Source of the DNA: an uncultured Mucispirillum sp.
GTDB lineage: Bacteria; Chrysiogenota; Deferribacteres; Deferribacterales; Mucispirillaceae
NCBI GenBank assembly: GCA_944324495.1
Contig: CALUWN010000011.1
Span: forward strand, 1 to 62,943
Length of the DNA stretch: 62,943 bases
Direction of reading: 5' to 3'
A program made the position numbers and the translations under genes. Position 1 is the stretch's first letter. Each line of letters begins with the position of its first letter. The notes under the pieces were generated by a model. That model saw only the letters and a program-made list of their open reading frames with translations, had not been told where the DNA came from and ran no database searches. Of the stretch, positions 60,737 through 62,943 are shown piece by piece.

Positions 60737-61414
60737 TTACTTTTTACCCTCTGCCAGTTTATTTATAAGATGAGCTTGATTTGCTGCACCAAAACCATTA
60801 TCAATATTTACTACGCTTACTCCAGAAGCACAGGAATTAAGCATAGCAAGCAGTGCTGCAATACCCCCAAGGTTTGCTCCATAACCAACCGATGTTGGTA
60901 CTGCTATTACAGGAACTGATACAAGCCCTGCTATAACAGAAGGAAGTGCGCCTTCCATACCAGCAACTGCTATAATGCAGTTAGATGAACGCAGTATATC
61001 CACATTATCTAAAAGCCTGTGTATGCCTGCAACACCTACATCATAAAGCCTTACTGCCTTACTGCCATAACATTCAAGAATTACGGCTGCTTCTTCTGCC
61101 ACAAAAATATCAGATGTGCCTGCTGTTGCAATACAAACTTGGCCTATTAATTCTTTTTTTTCCTGCTCATATAATATGATAGATGCTTCCTTTATATATT
61201 TTGCACCACTAACTTGTGAAAGAACGTAATCTGCCATTTCCTGCGATGCTCTAGTGCATACAGCAGTATTGCCATTATTAATAATTCTTTTAAATATTTC
61301 TGCGGTTTGCTCAGGTGTTTTTCCTGCCCCAAATATTACTTCTGGATAGCCTTGACGAGATTTCCTGTCATGGTCTATTTTTGCAAACCCTATATCTTCA
61401 TAACCTTTATTCAT
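60737..61414 (-). CDS. larB: Nickel-pincer cofactor biosynthesis protein LarB
   Basis: 225 residues. 'RQGYPEVIFGAGKTPEQTAEI' at the N-terminus and the PurE-like core ('VATAGTSDIFVAEEAAVILE', 'IIAVAGMEGALPSVIAGLVSVPVIAVPTSVGYG') match LarB, which carboxylates and hydrolyses nicotinic acid adenine dinucleotide in the first step of nickel-pincer nucleotide synthesis. It is not PurE itself, which lacks the N-terminal extension. LarC and LarE, needed for the later steps, are not in this window, and neither is lactate racemase LarA. It heads the operon with the amidohydrolase. Confidence 0.9.
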   Translation of the reverse strand: MNKGYEDIGFAKIDHDRKSRQGYPEVIFGAGKTPEQTAEIFKRIINNGNTAVCTRASQEMADYVLSQVSGAKYIKEASIILYEQEKKELIGQVCIATAGTSDIFVAEEAAVILECYGSKAVRLYDVGVAGIHRLLDNVDILRSSNCIIAVAGMEGALPSVIAGLVSVPVIAVPTSVGYGANLGGIAALLAMLNSCASGVSVVNIDNGFGAANQAHLINKLAEGKK

Positions 61415-61553
61415 ACTATATATTTATATTGTATTACTTAAAAAGGCAACGAATAATTATAGAAAATTTTATTTATATTTTCTTTTTATATAAATTTTAC
61501 ATAAATATTACTTTTCAATTTTATAAATTTATGCAATAATGATTTGAAAACAT

Positions 61554-62810
61554 ATGGAGTATATTATTTCTAGTATGGAACAACAGGAAAAGAAAACAGC
61601 AACTATCTTAGTAGTTGATGATGACCCTGTTATTAGAGGGCTTATTAAATCAGTCTTTTTAAATAAAGATTTTAATGTGGTGGAAGCTGACAGCGGAGAA
61701 ATGGCTTTAGAAATACTGCCTGATGTTATGCCTGATATTATTCTGCTTGATATTATTATGGGCGGAATGGATGGCTTTGAAGTCTTAACCCATATTAGAA
61801 GTAATGAAAAGCTTAAATATATTCGTATTATTCTTCTTTCTTCAAAAAGCGATATTAATGAACGTTTAAAAGGCTATGGCCTTGGTACAGATGATTATAT
61901 GATTAAGCCTTTTGTAGGTAATGAGTTACTTGCAAAAGTTAATGTGTTTACAAGGTTAAAACATAGTGAAGAGCAAAACGTATCCTTGGCTGAACTTGTA
62001 GACAGCGAAATCAAAAAACGTTTAGAGCAGCAAAAATATATACAAAACCAAGAACGCCTTATTTCTATGAGTGATATGATTATATCTATTGCCCACTACT
62101 GGAGGCAACCACTTAATGCTCTTGGTATTACAGTACAGGATATTTATGATGCTTATATCCATGATGAGCTTTCAGAAAGCTATCTTAAAGCCAGTGTAGA
62201 CAAGTCTATGAGGCACATTGATTTTATGTCTAATATTATAGATTCTTTCCAAAGCATAATAGATGCTGAAAATGATAATGTACTTGAAACAATACATATT
62301 CCAGCACTTTTGCGTGAAGCATTGATAACTATTAAAGATATACTTGATTTATCTAATGTTACATGCACCATTAACGGTGTTGATTATTTAAAATATGCTG
62401 ATATTACTACTATTGATTTAATTATAGACTCAGAGCCTGCAGCTTTAAGGCAGATTGTAACAAAAATAGTTATTACTGCAAACCACCTTATTCAAGCACA
62501 CCAAAAAATGTGTATAGATGAAAATTTTAAAGGCTGTATTAAAATAAAACTATACACTACAAATAACAACATTATTATACAAGTAAGCCATAACGGCGTA
62601 CAGCTTACAGATAATGAAATCACCCACTTTTTTGAGCCATACTATGCACTTGGCGAAAACAGGTTTAGCAGTGAAGGGCTTGGGCTTTTCTTTACTAAAA
62701 TGCTTGTAGAGCAGCATATTAATGGTAAACTGTTTATTAAAAAAGATGGGGAGCTTAGTATTTTCCAACTGGAACTTCCTTACTCCCCCCCCCCACATAG
62801 TTTTCTTTGA
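61554..62810 (+). CDS. Response regulator fused to a degenerate histidine kinase
   Basis: 418 residues. The receiver domain (13-135) has 'VVDDDP', phospho-acceptor Asp66 ('IILLDIIMGG') and Lys118 ('MIKPF'). A coiled region leads to an H-box 'IISIAHYWRQPLNAL' (His181) of the AHQWRQPLN class. The ATPase region (about 285-410) is eroded: the N-box appears as 'IVTKIVITANHL' and the usual Asp of the D-x-G motif is His in 'VSHNGVQL', while 'EGLGLFFTKMLVEQH' remains. Kinase activity is doubtful; phosphatase or phosphotransfer use is possible. There are no membrane segments. A second in-frame ATG at 61575 is an alternative start. The gene ends in a run of ten C (separate entry). Confidence 0.82.
   Translation: MEYIISSMEQQEKKTATILVVDDDPVIRGLIKSVFLNKDFNVVEADSGEMALEILPDVMPDIILLDIIMGGMDGFEVLTHIRSNEKLKYIRIILLSSKSDINERLKGYGLGTDDYMIKPFVGNELLAKVNVFTRLKHSEEQNVSLAELVDSEIKKRLEQQKYIQNQERLISMSDMIISIAHYWRQPLNALGITVQDIYDAYIHDELSESYLKASVDKSMRHIDFMSNIIDSFQSIIDAENDNVLETIHIPALLREALITIKDILDLSNVTCTINGVDYLKYADITTIDLIIDSEPAALRQIVTKIVITANHLIQAHQKMCIDENFKGCIKIKLYTTNNNIIIQVSHNGVQLTDNEITHFFEPYYALGENRFSSEGLGLFFTKMLVEQHINGKLFIKKDGELSIFQLELPYSPPPHSFL
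62785..62794 (+). repeat. Homopolymer of ten C at the end of the signalling gene
   Basis: A run of ten C in very AT-rich DNA lies inside the last codons of the hybrid regulator gene. Loss or gain of one C would change the final residues (Ser-Pro-Pro-Pro-His-Ser-Phe-Leu as read) to other short tails, all ending within about ten codons. Such tracts are typical slippage sites. Confidence 0.85.
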
Positions 62811-62943
62811 TTAGAATATTTTTACAGCTAAATTATATTTTATCTGCTTCACCCCAATTTTTTTTCGCAACACCTTATGTCACCTTGATACTGAGCCATT
62901 AGGCAAAAAATCTTAAATATAATAAATACAAACACTCATAATA
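62811..62943. other. Window end with repeat fragments
   Basis: No gene start is visible. CTGCTTCACCCC (62844-62855) repeats the left arm of the hairpin at 66-77. Positions 62887-62914 (ATACTGAGC, then AGGCAAAAAATCTT) resemble a decayed copy of the hairpin repeat core at 33.3-33.7 kb. Confidence 0.45.

Noticed and set aside
60737-61414. PurE (AIR carboxylase)
   Set aside because: The core resembles PurE, but the N-terminal extension with 'GYPEVIFGAGKTPEQ' and the 225-residue length define LarB.

Overview
The window is AT-rich bacterial DNA (about 30% GC by eye) with dense, short-spaced operons on both strands and many AGGTGAT or GGAG ribosome binding sites. Lipopolysaccharide export (LptG), a sigma-E type envelope stress operon and predicted outer-membrane proteins indicate a diderm. 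System II cytochrome c maturation (ResB/CcsA), a NapM-NapA-NapD-NapG-NapH set, an octaheme nitrite reductase and an 'AHYWRQPLN'-type kinase fit an anaerobically respiring member of the Deferribacterota, for example a Mucispirillum-like gut organism. That assignment is inference, not a sequence match. I saw no rRNA, tRNA or CRISPR array.

Layout. 0-6 kb: ComEC-type channel, then a PbgA/YejM-like sulfatase-fold protein with LptG, a small Pro/Gln-rich secreted protein and methylglyoxal synthase. 6.1-16 kb: a respiratory block with a Crp/Fnr-family regulator, cytochrome c biogenesis genes, an octaheme nitrite reductase lipoprotein and, divergent from it, napM-napA-napD-napG-napH. Together these could reduce nitrate to ammonium. 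A perfect 9-2-9 palindrome sits between the two divergent units. 16-19.9 kb: PutP, a secreted hypothetical, a metallophosphoesterase and an acetyltransferase. 19.9-28.6 kb: two tandem RND efflux operons whose adaptor genes are 99.6% identical over 1057 bp while their pumps have diverged. 28.8-33.3 kb: a metal P-type ATPase with an ArsR-family repressor, divergent from an OmpR-type two-component system. 33.3-34.1 kb: three copies of a hairpin repeat next to a GIY-YIG gene. 34.1-37.5 kb: rpoE-rseA-rseB-htrA. 37.9-41.3 kb: purF, an outer-membrane barrel, an HdeD-like protein and metF. 41.4-45.9 kb: an accessory patch with TPR, WG-repeat, DUF4299-like and cyclophilin-like proteins and a lipoprotein metalloprotease. 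46.1-49.5 kb: tkt-rlmB-rlmH-dksA. 49.6-54.1 kb: a promoter and leader ORF ahead of two tandem MATE exporters, then glgA. 54.2-57.1 kb: a very unusual 785-residue protein with degenerate LRV-like helical repeats and a partner. 57.2-61.4 kb: larB, an M20 amidohydrolase, a YqiA-like hydrolase and a beta-propeller-like secreted protein. 61.5-62.8 kb: a response regulator joined to a degenerate histidine kinase, ending in a run of ten C.

The parts most worth following up are the adaptor pair homogenised between two efflux operons, the hairpin-repeat family seen at three places and linked to a GIY-YIG gene with an altered YIG motif, the nitrite reductase with a Tyr-x-Cys motif and a CX4CH heme site, the RBS-masking hairpin after mgsA, the leader ORF ahead of the MATE pair, and the poly-C tract in the signalling protein.
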